64,000 nt of DNA, from NCBI GenBank assembly GCA_937982565.1, contig CALJLN010000046.1, positions 62,001-126,000 on the forward strand. Reading direction: 5' to 3'. This document shows positions 26,137-35,257 of this stretch, in pieces (the first letter of the stretch is position 1; each line of letters begins with the position of its first letter). The stretch is from UBA2421 sp002343075 (lineage in GTDB: Bacteria; Planctomycetota; Phycisphaerae; Tepidisphaerales; Tepidisphaeraceae). A model generated the notes under the pieces. The model searched no databases and was not told the DNA's origin. It saw nothing but the letters and a program-made list of their open reading frames with translations. Both the position numbers and the translations under genes were made by a program.

Positions 26137-27267
26137 TTATAGCGGATCGCGCGGCAACGCGGCAATGCGCGGACTGAGCAAGGTCGGATCGGGCAGCCCG
26201 ACACGAATGCGGTGCGAAAACAGGTGGTCTGGCGCCGCATCATTGGCGGCGGAGTTGATGCGACACATTCTTCGCAGGTCTTCGTATGGCAACGATCGAT
26301 CGATCGACCCTGCATCGTAAGCCAGGCGCGCGGAGTAGCCGTTGAGGACGAGGCCGAGGTGCCACGGGCTAATGGTGGACTTCGCGTCATCATTGATGTC
26401 ATAGATAAGATTCCTCGAGTAGTGACTGGTCAGCGGATTGTAAAACTCCGGCGACTCGGCCAGTGCGTTGGCGTGGTTGAGGTAGCCCAACAAAACCTGC
26501 CGCGCCCGCTCCGGCGGGGCTAGCAGGCGGAACATGTAGACATCTTCCCCACGAAAGTTGGTCCGCTGCCGGATGAGGTCACGCTCGTCGCCGAAGACGT
26601 AGACAAGCTCATACTGCCGGAAGAAGCCCTGCGCCGCGGAAAACACCTCGCCTTGCTCTCTGCGTGTCTCGGTGCTGGCGGCGAGGTATCGGCCATCTTC
26701 AAAGCCGAATGAAACGATAACATGCGCGATGGCATCGGAACCCCGGTGGCTCAGCACATAATCAACCGTTTTGAGCTTGGAGACATCGTAAGTGCGCGTT
26801 TCCCAGCGAGGTGTGAACGTTGCGGCGCTGTGGTAGTCAAAATTGCGGACGTTGCGGATGGTGATGACGTCACCGTCAATCGATGCGGTGGGTGTCTGCG
26901 CAACGTCGGCGGTCCAGTTTCGATTTTGCAGCGGCGTGCGCGTGAGAAACCAGGAGAGAACCACCAGAAACATCACTCCAACAGCCCCAGCGGCCAGGCG
27001 CGACGAGCGAACCAGAATGGGAATGGTTACGCACACGCCCGCGAACAGAATCGCAGCAAAGGTGCGCGGTGGGTGGCCCGGAGGCAGATCGGTGAAAAAC
27101 ACCGCCGCGGTCGACCAGGTGGCTGCCATCACCGCGCCCAGCACGAGCGCCGCCTTGCCGGCGCGCCGGAGCGCGCGAACAACTCCATGCCGGACACCGG
27201 TCGGAACTTGGCCGACGCCCGGCAATTCGCGCATCTGATCGGCGAAGACGGGGCGGATTTCAGTCAT
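26137..27267 (-). CDS. DUF4105 (Lnb N-terminal-like) membrane protein
   Basis: 376 residues. Three hydrophobic segments near the N-terminus (about 38-58, 67-85, 90-108) precede an extracytoplasmic DUF4105 domain: RNVRNFDYHSAATFTPRWETRTYDV (key NFDYHS and WETRTYD), AHVIVSFGFEDGRYLAAS, FFRQYELVYVFGDERDLI and EFYNPLTSHYSRNLIYDI. DUF4105 corresponds to the papain-like N-terminal domain of the lipoprotein acyltransferase Lnb. At the family's NCTTN position this protein reads HYSRN, so the Cys is replaced by Tyr; it may be inactive or differently employed. Confidence 0.78.
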   Translation of the reverse strand: MTEIRPVFADQMRELPGVGQVPTGVRHGVVRALRRAGKAALVLGAVMAATWSTAAVFFTDLPPGHPPRTFAAILFAGVCVTIPILVRSSRLAAGAVGVMFLVVLSWFLTRTPLQNRNWTADVAQTPTASIDGDVITIRNVRNFDYHSAATFTPRWETRTYDVSKLKTVDYVLSHRGSDAIAHVIVSFGFEDGRYLAASTETRREQGEVFSAAQGFFRQYELVYVFGDERDLIRQRTNFRGEDVYMFRLLAPPERARQVLLGYLNHANALAESPEFYNPLTSHYSRNLIYDINDDAKSTISPWHLGLVLNGYSARLAYDAGSIDRSLPYEDLRRMCRINSAANDAAPDHLFSHRIRVGLPDPTLLSPRIAALPRDPL

Positions 27268-27324
27268 CGCAATACAAGATCGTATTCGGATGAAGACCGG
27301 TCAATTCAGAATCAGGTAGACGAT

Positions 27325-30042
27325 TTATGCTGCGTCATCCTGTTCAACCAATTCCACTGATTTGGCTGGCTTCTTCGCTGTCTTAGCTGATTCATCTTCA
27401 TTCAGGCCAAGCTCTTCAATGAGTTTTGCGGGAACTTCTGCGGTGTTCTTGCATTTTGGATAGCCGCTACACCCCATAAACGGTCCGCGGCGACCTTTGC
27501 GGATGATCATCGGCTTCCCGCAGTCGTCGCAGTCGATATCCGTGGTGATCGGATACTTCGGCCCTGCAACCGCAGCGGCGAGCGTCGGGTTGGCGCTGAG
27601 AATCTTCCCGATCATCTCTTCGCTGCGCGCGGCACCCTCTTTCAGCATCGGCACGAGCGCCTCAATCTGCTTCAGGTTATCGCCTTCGAGCTTCTTCATC
27701 ATCTTGGTGCTGCGGCACTTTGGAAAGCTGCTGCAGCCCAGGAACGGGCCGCGCTTGCTGTCGCGCAAAAGCATCATGCTGCCACACTTCTCGCAAGCGA
27801 TGGTTGTCTTGATCGGCGGGGGCTTCGGCGGAAGCGGCTTGCCATCTTTGTCGAGATTGATGATGGTTGAGCAACTCGGCTCCCCCTTCTCATTCTTCAC
27901 CGAGTAGCCGGAACAGCCGAGAAATTCGCCGAAACGGCCACGGCGCTTGATCATTTCCCGGTCACAATTGGGACATTTGAACTCGCTGACTTCGCGCAGA
28001 CTCGGTTCGCCGTGAACATCCACCGGCTGGGTGTTGTTGCACTCGCGATCGCTACACGCAAGGAAAAACCCGTTCTTGCTGATGCGGTAGAGAAGTTTCT
28101 TTCCGCATTTCTGGCAATCAAACGGCGATTCCGCCCCACCGGCGTGTTCGATCTGCTCAAGCGCGGCCTGCACGCCATCCTTAAGCGGGCCGTAAAAATC
28201 CTTCAGCAGTTTCACCCAGTCGTTGTTGTTTTCCTCGATGTCGTCAAGTTTGGCCTCCATGTCGGCGGTGAAGCCGACATTGAGGATCTCGGGAAAGCCC
28301 TGCACGAGCTTGTCGGTCACCACCTTGCCCAGCAATGTCGCATGGAACCGGCGGTCGATCTGCACGACATACTGCCGGTCCTGAATCACACTGATGATGC
28401 TCGCGTAGGTGCTTGGCCGGCCGATGCCAAGGCGCTCCATCTCCTTCACCAGGCTCGCCTCGGTAAACCTCGGCGGAGGCTGGGTGAAGTGCTGGGTCGG
28501 GTCAAGCTCGATGGGAAAGACGGGCGCGCCCTTCTTCAAGTCCGGCAGCAATTGGTCTTCGCTGCTGACACCGGCAATCTTCATGAATCCGTCAAAAACG
28601 AGCTTGCGTCCTGTCGCCTTGAAAACGCACTCTGCGTCCTTCATTCCTTCGTGGCTCTGTGCATTCGTGCTGATGAGTGCCGTCGTCTGATCAAACTCGG
28701 CATTGGGCATCTGGCAGGCGACAAATCGGTTGTAGATCAGTTGATAGAGCTTGCTTTCGTCGGGCGATAGTTTCGAGTGCGCATCCGAGGGCGTAAATGA
28801 AAGATCGGTGGGTCGAATCGCTTCATGCGCTTCCTGCGCGGCCTTGTTGCTGCTGCTGTAGAAATTGGGCTTTTCAGGCACATATCGGTCGCCAAACTCG
28901 GCCTTAATGAACCCGCGCACCATGTTGATCGCTTCGCCGGAAAGGTTGGTGCTATCGGTACGCATGTAGGTAATGCGACCCGATTCGTACAACGATTGTG
29001 CCGCACGCATTGTCCGCTGCGCGCCAAAGCTCATACGCGAGCTGGCGGCCTGCTGAAGTGTGCTGGTGATAAACGGCGCTGGCGGACGCGACTGCGTTCG
29101 CTTCTTCTCCACTTCGCGCACGGAATAGCCCGGAGGCGAGCCGAGGTGGCCAATCACGCGCACCAGTTTTCGGGGCTTTCGCTTTGCATCGGCCTCTTCG
29201 GTGACCTCTTCGTTGTCAACGATCAGCCCGATCGACCTGGCGACGCGCAGCGCTTCGTCGTGGCCGATGTTCTCGAACTTCTTTCCGCCAACCTCCACAA
29301 GCTCGGCGGTGAAGGCGTCGTTGTCGGCAAGCCACTTGTCCTTGTCGGCCTTGGTGCGGGGTCCGTTGCCGGTGTTATCAAGAAAATCCCGCCACTCGGC
29401 AGCCAGTTTCTTCGCCGGATCGGCACCTTCGACGGTGAAGACTGCGCCGATTTTCCAATATTCTTCGGGAATAAACGCTTCGATTTCCCGTTCGCGTTCG
29501 ACGACCAGCCGCACCGCAACGCTCTGTACGCGGCCGGCACTCAAGCCCTTTGCCACCTTGCGCCAAAGCAGCGGCGAGATCTCATAACCCACCACGCGAT
29601 CGAGAATGCGCCGTGCCTGCTGCGCATTGACCCTGCCCATGTTCAACGGGTGGGGTGTCTCGAATGCCCGCTTGATTTCAGCCTTGGTAATTGCATTAAA
29701 AATGACGCGTTTTACACGGTCGTCGGTGATTCCAAGCGCTTCTTTGAGATGCCAGGCGATGGCCTCTCCTTCGCGGTCCAAGTCGGTTGCGAGATAGACA
29801 TCGGTGGCTGCTTTGGCGAGTTTCTTCAGCTCGGTGACGATCTTCCCCTTGCCTCGTTCTTCGATGACGACATATTCCGGCTTGAATGTCTTAAGATCGA
29901 CGCCCATGCCTTTGCTGGGAAGATCGCGGATATGGCCCATGCTGGCCTTCACTACATAGTCGTCGCCGAGGTATTTATTGATGGTCTTCGCCTTTGCGGG
30001 CGATTCGACGATGACCAGGTGTTTTCCGGTTCGCTTAGCCAT
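27325..30042 (-). CDS. topA: DNA topoisomerase I
   Basis: Type IA topoisomerase that relaxes negative supercoils; 905 residues. TOPRIM domain with LVIVESPAKAKTI and ATDLDREGEAIAWH, then GLSAGRVQSVAVRL and the catalytic Tyr at about residue 359 in SGRITYMRTDSTNLS. The C-terminus carries four zinc ribbons: CQKCG...CSDREC, CPNCD...CSGYS...C, CEKCG...CSSFPKC and CDDCG...CSGYPKC. An insertion of about 40 residues between the TOPRIM half and the active-site Tyr makes it longer than E. coli TopA up to that point. ATG at 30042 (MAKRTGKHLVIVESP). Confidence 0.97.
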   Translation of the reverse strand: MAKRTGKHLVIVESPAKAKTINKYLGDDYVVKASMGHIRDLPSKGMGVDLKTFKPEYVVIEERGKGKIVTELKKLAKAATDVYLATDLDREGEAIAWHLKEALGITDDRVKRVIFNAITKAEIKRAFETPHPLNMGRVNAQQARRILDRVVGYEISPLLWRKVAKGLSAGRVQSVAVRLVVEREREIEAFIPEEYWKIGAVFTVEGADPAKKLAAEWRDFLDNTGNGPRTKADKDKWLADNDAFTAELVEVGGKKFENIGHDEALRVARSIGLIVDNEEVTEEADAKRKPRKLVRVIGHLGSPPGYSVREVEKKRTQSRPPAPFITSTLQQAASSRMSFGAQRTMRAAQSLYESGRITYMRTDSTNLSGEAINMVRGFIKAEFGDRYVPEKPNFYSSSNKAAQEAHEAIRPTDLSFTPSDAHSKLSPDESKLYQLIYNRFVACQMPNAEFDQTTALISTNAQSHEGMKDAECVFKATGRKLVFDGFMKIAGVSSEDQLLPDLKKGAPVFPIELDPTQHFTQPPPRFTEASLVKEMERLGIGRPSTYASIISVIQDRQYVVQIDRRFHATLLGKVVTDKLVQGFPEILNVGFTADMEAKLDDIEENNNDWVKLLKDFYGPLKDGVQAALEQIEHAGGAESPFDCQKCGKKLLYRISKNGFFLACSDRECNNTQPVDVHGEPSLREVSEFKCPNCDREMIKRRGRFGEFLGCSGYSVKNEKGEPSCSTIINLDKDGKPLPPKPPPIKTTIACEKCGSMMLLRDSKRGPFLGCSSFPKCRSTKMMKKLEGDNLKQIEALVPMLKEGAARSEEMIGKILSANPTLAAAVAGPKYPITTDIDCDDCGKPMIIRKGRRGPFMGCSGYPKCKNTAEVPAKLIEELGLNEDESAKTAKKPAKSVELVEQDDAA

Positions 30043-30444
30043 AGGTGTTGCCGTTCCCGTTGTCCGCGATGCACGCCGGTCTCATTGGCGCTGTCGTAAG
30101 TGGTTGCTGCAATGAGACCTATCGTCTGTGACGCAGCCGACCTTGATAAATCTCCCGACCAACCAACCCAGCCCGCGGGGCGGGGAGTTTGGCTAGCGAA
30201 ACAGGGCGTGTCAAGGCAAAAGCCGATAACACGTCCTTTAGATTTCGCTATTCCCATAACGAATGTCGGTTGGTGCTTGTTCGCTTGCGGAGTCGCGTTC
30301 ACCGCCGGCTGGACTGCCCCTGAATTGTATGTAAGTATCTGATTTCAATGATTTTATGCAATTGCAGAGATTTTTCTGGCCGTCGGTAGCTCCGCCGCAC
30401 TCGAGGCCTGTAAATCGACCTCCGGACGGGCATAATGTCTCGCC
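30043..30444. other. Divergent topA / flavoprotein intergenic region
   Basis: 402 bases without a gene, containing both divergent promoters. The one clear structure is a 9-bp inverted repeat GGTCTCATT (30078-30086) / AATGAGACC (30111-30119), 36 bases before the topA start. A CATAAT hexamer at 30431-30436, directly before the ATG at 30445, could be a -10 for a nearly leaderless message. Nothing else recognised. Confidence 0.6.
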
Positions 30445-31104
30445 ATGACTTCTCCCCGATTCGTGCCCCCGCCGGAGCGTTATCAGCCAAACCGCGCGCC
30501 CCTTGATATTTTGAGTGAGTTTCATCACATATTAAAACAACGGCGAAGTGTGCGGATGTTCTCGGACCGCCCTGTTGACGCTTTGGTAATTGAAAAACTC
30601 GTCGAAGTGGCAATGACAGCACCAAGCGGGGCCAATAAGCAACCCTGGCGATTTGTATGCGTCCGAGACCCGTCGCTAAAGCGCGAAATCCGGCTCGGCG
30701 CGGAGACTGAGGAGCGCGAGTTTTACTCACGCCGGGCGTCGGCGGAGTGGCTGAGCGACCTTGCACCGCTTGGCACGGACTCGGACAAGGCATTTCTCGA
30801 GATCGCACCTTGGCTGATCGTGGTCTTCAAACTGGCAGCCGACGACAACGGCGGGCAGACATACTACACAAACGAGTCCGTCGGCATCGCAGTTGGTATG
30901 CTTCTCGCGGCGGCCCAGCATGCCGGCCTGGCCACGCTCACGCACACTCCCAGCCCGATGAACTTCCTCCGTCAGATACTCAACCGCCCGGACAACGAGC
31001 GCCCGTTTCTGCTCATTCCGGTTGGATACCCTGCTGACGATCTCGTCGTTCCAGAATTTGCACTGCAACGAAAGCCGATCGAGCAGGTGATGATTATCAA
31101 GTGA
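30445..31104 (+). CDS. Iodotyrosine-deiodinase-like nitroreductase-superfamily flavoprotein
   Basis: FMN-dependent protein of 219 residues. FMN-binding segments: QRRSVRMFSDRPV, TAPSGANKQPW and LLIPVGYPADD. The substrate-lid triad of iodotyrosine deiodinase (Glu-x3-Tyr, Lys 21 residues later; human E157/Y161/K182) is conserved as E90, Y94 and K115, with W102 and L105-equivalents also kept. YYTNESVGIAVGMLLAA matches the dimer core, and LTHTPSPMNFLR the FMN-side loop. It therefore belongs to the reductive-dehalogenase-like IYD branch rather than generic nitroreductases. The natural bacterial substrate is unknown. Confidence 0.87.
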   Translation: MTSPRFVPPPERYQPNRAPLDILSEFHHILKQRRSVRMFSDRPVDALVIEKLVEVAMTAPSGANKQPWRFVCVRDPSLKREIRLGAETEEREFYSRRASAEWLSDLAPLGTDSDKAFLEIAPWLIVVFKLAADDNGGQTYYTNESVGIAVGMLLAAAQHAGLATLTHTPSPMNFLRQILNRPDNERPFLLIPVGYPADDLVVPEFALQRKPIEQVMIIK

Positions 31105-31157
31105 CGATCAACGGACCCCGCTGGCGGATGCAAGCCGAATGTTTCCCTGCGAAGCGC

Positions 31158-31198
31158 TTGACACGCATCACCAGCGAGTGTACTTTACATCGCAAAGT
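31158..31198 (+). promoter_or_regulatory. Promoter with overlapping 17-base palindromic operator
   Basis: -35 TTGACA (31158-31163), 17-base spacer, -10 TACTTT (31181-31186). The palindrome ACTTTACATCGCAAAGT (31182-31198) covers the -10, so a bound repressor would block RNA polymerase. It drives the membrane-protein/regulator pair. Confidence 0.7.
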
Positions 31199-31229
31199 TA
31201 TTGAAGGCAGATCGTGACGGAGGCAGCGC

Positions 31230-31841
31230 ATGCTTTCAGCTTATCAGGCGATGGCACAGATTGGAGAGATTCGCCTTCACCTCACACGCTCGCTCTTGTT
31301 TCGCGGGTATCGGTCGAGCACGACGGCGCTGACGGGCGTGGTGGCGGTGGTGGCGGCGCTGGTGCAGTCGATGGTGGTGATCGATCCGGTGCGCTACTTG
31401 CAGAATTACCTGACGATCTGGTTCGCCGCTGCAGTTCTCTCACTTGCGCTGGTGTTTGCGAAGGTGCTCTTGGCTCATCGTGGCGATGAAAGCGCGCTCA
31501 ATCGCGAGTTGAGCACAACCGCCCTGCTTCAACTCGCCCCGAGCATCGTTGCAGGATTGCTTGTGACGCTTGTAATCGCTCTGTTTCGCACCGGTGCCGC
31601 CGGCGCGTTGCCAGGGGTCTGGATGATTCTGATCAGCCTGGGGATCTTTGCGTCGCGCCAGAACCTGCCAAGGCTGGTCGTGCTGCCCGCGGGGTACTAC
31701 ATGCTCGCCGGGCTTTGGGCGCTCACGCTCAGCCCCGCCGAGGCCATGCGCCCGTGGGTGATGGGCAGCGTGTTCGGATTCGGCCAGTTTCTTGCCGCCG
31801 GCGTGCTCTATGTCACGCTGGAGAGGAAGAGGGCTTCATGA
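31230..31841 (+). CDS. Integral membrane protein paired with winged-helix regulator
   Basis: 203 residues with about six hydrophobic segments (35-55, 64-82, 97-118, 125-143, 148-168, 176-195). No family recognised. The ATG at 31230 has GGAGG at ideal spacing. Its TGA overlaps the regulator's ATG (ATGA at 31838), and the operator-bearing promoter lies just upstream. Small membrane protein plus small winged-helix regulator is a recurrent bacterial pairing, but a transport or sensing role here is only inference. Confidence 0.8.
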   Translation: MLSAYQAMAQIGEIRLHLTRSLLFRGYRSSTTALTGVVAVVAALVQSMVVIDPVRYLQNYLTIWFAAAVLSLALVFAKVLLAHRGDESALNRELSTTALLQLAPSIVAGLLVTLVIALFRTGAAGALPGVWMILISLGIFASRQNLPRLVVLPAGYYMLAGLWALTLSPAEAMRPWVMGSVFGFGQFLAAGVLYVTLERKRAS

Positions 31842-32236
31842 GTGACACGTCCGAACCCACTACAGGCACCACGGGGCGATTTGCATATGAAGGCCTTGCG
31901 CGCATTTTTCACGAGCGCGCCCGGCTCGGCATTCTCTCCTCGTTGCTCGGCCATCCGTCGGGCCTGCTTTTTAATGACTTAAAGCAGTTGGTTAACCTGA
32001 CGGACGGCAACCTAAGCCGCAATATTCAGGCGCTTGAAGAAGCCAGGCTCATCGAAGTCTGGAAGGGCTTTAAGAACAATCGCCCGCAGACGCTTTGCCG
32101 ACTGACCGACCAGGGCCGGGCGCGGTTCGTGGAATATCTCGAAGAGCTTGAGCGCGTGGTGAGCGACACAGCGGCCACGCGCGCGCCGATTGCCGGCGTG
32201 GGTCAGCATGGTTCCGGCGAAGTCTCGACTGGATAA
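31838..32236 (+). CDS. Winged-helix transcriptional regulator
   Basis: 132 residues. Residues 15-100 form a winged helix of the HTH_27/MarR-ArsR-like kind: FHERARLGILSSLLGH, then LFNDLKQLVNLTDGNLSRNIQALEEARLIEV (helix-turn-helix centred on LTDGNLSRNIQAL), wing KGFKNNRPQTLCRLTDQGRARF, then a dimerisation helix. It is translationally coupled to the membrane protein. Identical-pattern palindromes upstream of the pair and directly downstream of this gene suggest that it is autoregulatory. Confidence 0.9.
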   Translation: MSDTSEPTTGTTGRFAYEGLARIFHERARLGILSSLLGHPSGLLFNDLKQLVNLTDGNLSRNIQALEEARLIEVWKGFKNNRPQTLCRLTDQGRARFVEYLEELERVVSDTAATRAPIAGVGQHGSGEVSTG

Positions 32237-32262
32237 CATCGGCCACATTTTTTTGAGATAAT

Positions 32263-32288
32263 ACTTTGCATTACAAAGTACTTTGCAC
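32263..32288. promoter_or_regulatory. Second palindromic operator with an extra half-site
   Basis: ACTTTGCATTACAAAGT (32263-32279), same pattern and length as 31182-31198, followed at once by another ACTTTGC half-site (32280-32286). A GATAAT hexamer (32257-32262) abuts it and could be a -10 for the downstream acyl-CoA synthetase gene, though no convincing -35 is seen. Confidence 0.6.
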
Positions 32289-32521
32289 AAATTTTTGGCG
32301 GTATTTTGCCCGGCGGGGCGCGCCGGAGTCGTCGGCACACCCGGGCGGCGTTCGCTCGGGGACGATTTCAAGATCGCACCCAGGCGCGCCCCGTCAGGCA
32401 GAATGACCGAACCCTCCTGATTCAAGCGGTGCAGCTTTCGACCCCCCCGCCACGCCACACGCGTTGCAACCCGTGTACGGCGCTCCTATACTAAATTCAG
32501 ACTGTTTAATCCGGATAACGA

Positions 32522-35257
32522 ATGCCCGACCTTCATCAACGCCCCCCTCAACTGCCTCGCGGGACCCTTGCCCCCATTTTTTCCCCGCGGTCGGTCGCGG
32601 TTATTGGTGCTACGGAAAATCCCGGCAGCGTCGGCAGAACGGTCTTTTGGAATCTCCTTTCAACTCCATCGGGCGCGACGATCTATCCCGTCAACCCCAA
32701 GCGACGAAATGTGCTGGGAGTGAAGTGCTACCCGAGCGTCGCCGACCTGCCCGAACCGATCGACCTTGCGGTCATCGTCACGCCGGCGCCTGCGGTGCCG
32801 ACGCTTGTCGGCCAGTGTGCAGATGCCGGTGTCGGCGGAGTGGTTGTCATCAGCGCCGGGTTCAAGGAACTAGGCCCTGAAGGCGTGGAACTTGAGACGC
32901 AGATTTTGGCGCACGCACGCAGAGGCAGGATGCGCCTCATCGGCCCCAACTGCCTCGGCGTGATGAACCCGGTCATCGGCCTCAATGCGACATTTGCCAA
33001 GGGAATTGCCAAGCCTGGCCGGGTGGCGTTCTTAAGCCAGTCCGGGGCGTTACTCACCGCCATTCTCGATCATAGCTTCAACGAACAGATCGGGTTCAGC
33101 GCCTTCGTGTCAACCGGGACGATGGTCGACGTCGGCTGGGGCGACCTCATTGACTATTTCGGCGACGATCCCAACACCTCGGCAATCCTTGTTTACATGG
33201 AATCAATCGGCGACGCCCGCGCCTTCCTCTCTGCTGCGCGCGAAGTAAGCCTGGCGAAGCCGATAATCTGCATCAAGGCCGGACGAAGTGAAGCGGCCGC
33301 GAAGGCGGCGACTTCACACACCGGCGCTTTGACAGGTTCCGATGAAGTGCTCGACGCGGCATTCCGGCGGACTGGCGTGCTGCGCGTCACCGAGATCGAT
33401 GAACTTTTTGCCATGGCCGACGTGCTGGCAAAGCAACCGCGACCGGCCGGGCCACGGCTGACCATTGTTACCAATGCCGGAGGGCCGGGCGTCCTCGCAA
33501 CCGACGCCCTGATCGCCGCAGGGGGTGAACTCGCCCCAATCGATGCCGAGCGCATGGAACAGCTGAACTCATTTCTGCCGCCGCACTGGAGCCGAAACAA
33601 CCCCATCGACATCCTCGGCGATGCCGGGGCCGATCGGTATGGCAAGGCGCTAAAGGTCGTCGCAAACGACCCCAACTCCGACGGCCTGCTGGTGGTGCTC
33701 ACCCCGCAAGACATGACCGATCCGCTGGAGATCGCCCGTCAACTTGTCGGATTTGCCAGCGTCGAAGGAAAACCGGTCCTGACCAGCTTCATGGGCGGCC
33801 CCACCGTCGGCCCGGCCGCAAGCGCGCTCAATCACGCAGGCATTCCGTCGTTCAAGTACCCCGATGCTGCGGCTCGCGCTTTCACTTATATGTGGAAGTA
33901 TACATATAACCTCCGCGGGATTTACGAAACGCCTGCGTTGGTGCAGTCCGATCCCGATGCCGAGTTTGCCCGCCTGCACGCTCGCGACGAGACCGAACAC
34001 CTGCTCAGGCAATGTCGAAGCGCCGGCAGGACCCTGTTGGATGAGGTGGAATCCAAACAGGTCCTGGAGCAGTATCAGATTCCCACCGTGCCGACTTTCG
34101 TCGCCGAGACGGTTGAGCAGGCGCAGCGGCTCGCCGGGCGATGCGGGTATCCGGTCGTCCTTAAACTGTTTAGCAGGACCATCACGCACAAAACCGACGT
34201 CGGCGGTGTGCGCCTCAACCTCATCGACGCCGACGCCGTCGCGCGTGCGTTCGAAGCGATTCGAGGGAGTGTTGCTGATGCGGTTGGGTCCACGCACTTT
34301 CAGGGAGTTACGGTTCAACCCATGGTCCGGCTGAAGGACGCGTATGAGTTGATCATCGGTTCGAGTAACGATCCGCAATTCGGCCCGGTACTTCTGTTTG
34401 GTGCAGGCGGGCAGTTGGTAGAAGTGTTTAAGGATCGCGCCCTGGCGCTCCCGCCGATGAACGCCACGCTGGCACGGCGGATGATGGAACAAACCCGAAT
34501 CTATCACGCGCTCAAGGGCGTCCGCGGCCGCCCGCCGTGTGATATTGCGGCGCTGGAACAGTTGCTGGTGAACTTCAGCCGGCTGGTGGCTGAACAGCCT
34601 TGGATCAAGGAGATCGATATCAACCCGCTGGTGATCAATAGCGAGAGAATGATCGCATTAGACGCCCGTGTGGTGCTGCATGAGCCTGGTATGGACGACG
34701 GTGCCCTGCCGCGACCGGCCATTCGGCCGTATCCGACGCAGTACATTCAGCACGCCGCACTGAAAGACGGCACACCGATCACCTTGCGGCCCATTCGCCC
34801 GGAGGATGAACCGCTGCTGGTGCGATTTCATGAAGGCCTGTCGGATCGAACAGTCAGGCTGCGCTATTTTCACCCCATCAAGTTCAGCCATCGAGTGTCA
34901 CACGAGCGGCTTAGCAGGGTTTGCTTCAATGATTACGACCGAGAGTTGGCCATTGTCGCCGAAACTCACACCGCCGGGCAGCGGGAGATCATTGGCATTG
35001 GCCGCCTGAGCCGGGGCACTTCGCGGACTGACGCCGAGTGGGCCCTGTTGGTCAGCGATTCGTGGCAGGGCCGCGGGTTGGGGACGCATTTGCTGCGGAA
35101 TATCGTTGAAATCGCCAAGCAGGAGCGAATCGGGCGTCTCTTTGCCGAGATTTTGCCTGATAATCTGGAAATGCAGCACATCAGCGAACGCCTCGGTTTC
35201 ACCCTCAGCCGCCGACTCGAGGACGGCGACCTGTTCGCCGAGCTAAAGCTGCCGTAG
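32522..35257 (+). CDS. ADP-forming acyl-CoA synthetase fused to GNAT acetyltransferase (Pat/PatZ-like)
   Basis: 911 residues in the order CoA-binding Rossmann domain (SVAVIGATENPGSVG), ligase-CoA domain, ATP-grasp domain (about 490-720: GYPVVLKLFSRTITHKTDVGGV, cited by its ends) and a C-terminal GNAT domain (about 750-905, acetyl-CoA loop QGRGLGTHLL). This is the layout of the protein acetyltransferases Pat/PatZ that acetylate acetyl-CoA synthetase and other lysine targets. The phospho-acceptor His of true ADP-forming synthetases is present here as H266 in TSHTGALTGS, while as I recall it is lost in the enterobacterial acetyltransferase. This version may keep synthetase chemistry. It may be controlled by the adjacent operator. 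Confidence 0.9.
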   Translation: MPDLHQRPPQLPRGTLAPIFSPRSVAVIGATENPGSVGRTVFWNLLSTPSGATIYPVNPKRRNVLGVKCYPSVADLPEPIDLAVIVTPAPAVPTLVGQCADAGVGGVVVISAGFKELGPEGVELETQILAHARRGRMRLIGPNCLGVMNPVIGLNATFAKGIAKPGRVAFLSQSGALLTAILDHSFNEQIGFSAFVSTGTMVDVGWGDLIDYFGDDPNTSAILVYMESIGDARAFLSAAREVSLAKPIICIKAGRSEAAAKAATSHTGALTGSDEVLDAAFRRTGVLRVTEIDELFAMADVLAKQPRPAGPRLTIVTNAGGPGVLATDALIAAGGELAPIDAERMEQLNSFLPPHWSRNNPIDILGDAGADRYGKALKVVANDPNSDGLLVVLTPQDMTDPLEIARQLVGFASVEGKPVLTSFMGGPTVGPAASALNHAGIPSFKYPDAAARAFTYMWKYTYNLRGIYETPALVQSDPDAEFARLHARDETEHLLRQCRSAGRTLLDEVESKQVLEQYQIPTVPTFVAETVEQAQRLAGRCGYPVVLKLFSRTITHKTDVGGVRLNLIDADAVARAFEAIRGSVADAVGSTHFQGVTVQPMVRLKDAYELIIGSSNDPQFGPVLLFGAGGQLVEVFKDRALALPPMNATLARRMMEQTRIYHALKGVRGRPPCDIAALEQLLVNFSRLVAEQPWIKEIDINPLVINSERMIALDARVVLHEPGMDDGALPRPAIRPYPTQYIQHAALKDGTPITLRPIRPEDEPLLVRFHEGLSDRTVRLRYFHPIKFSHRVSHERLSRVCFNDYDRELAIVAETHTAGQREIIGIGRLSRGTSRTDAEWALLVSDSWQGRGLGTHLLRNIVEIAKQERIGRLFAEILPDNLEMQHISERLGFTLSRRLEDGDLFAELKLP

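Noticed and set aside
32306..32494. Small Arg-rich frame between the regulator and the acyl-CoA synthetase
   Set aside because: Composition typical of random GC-rich sequence; no start signals.
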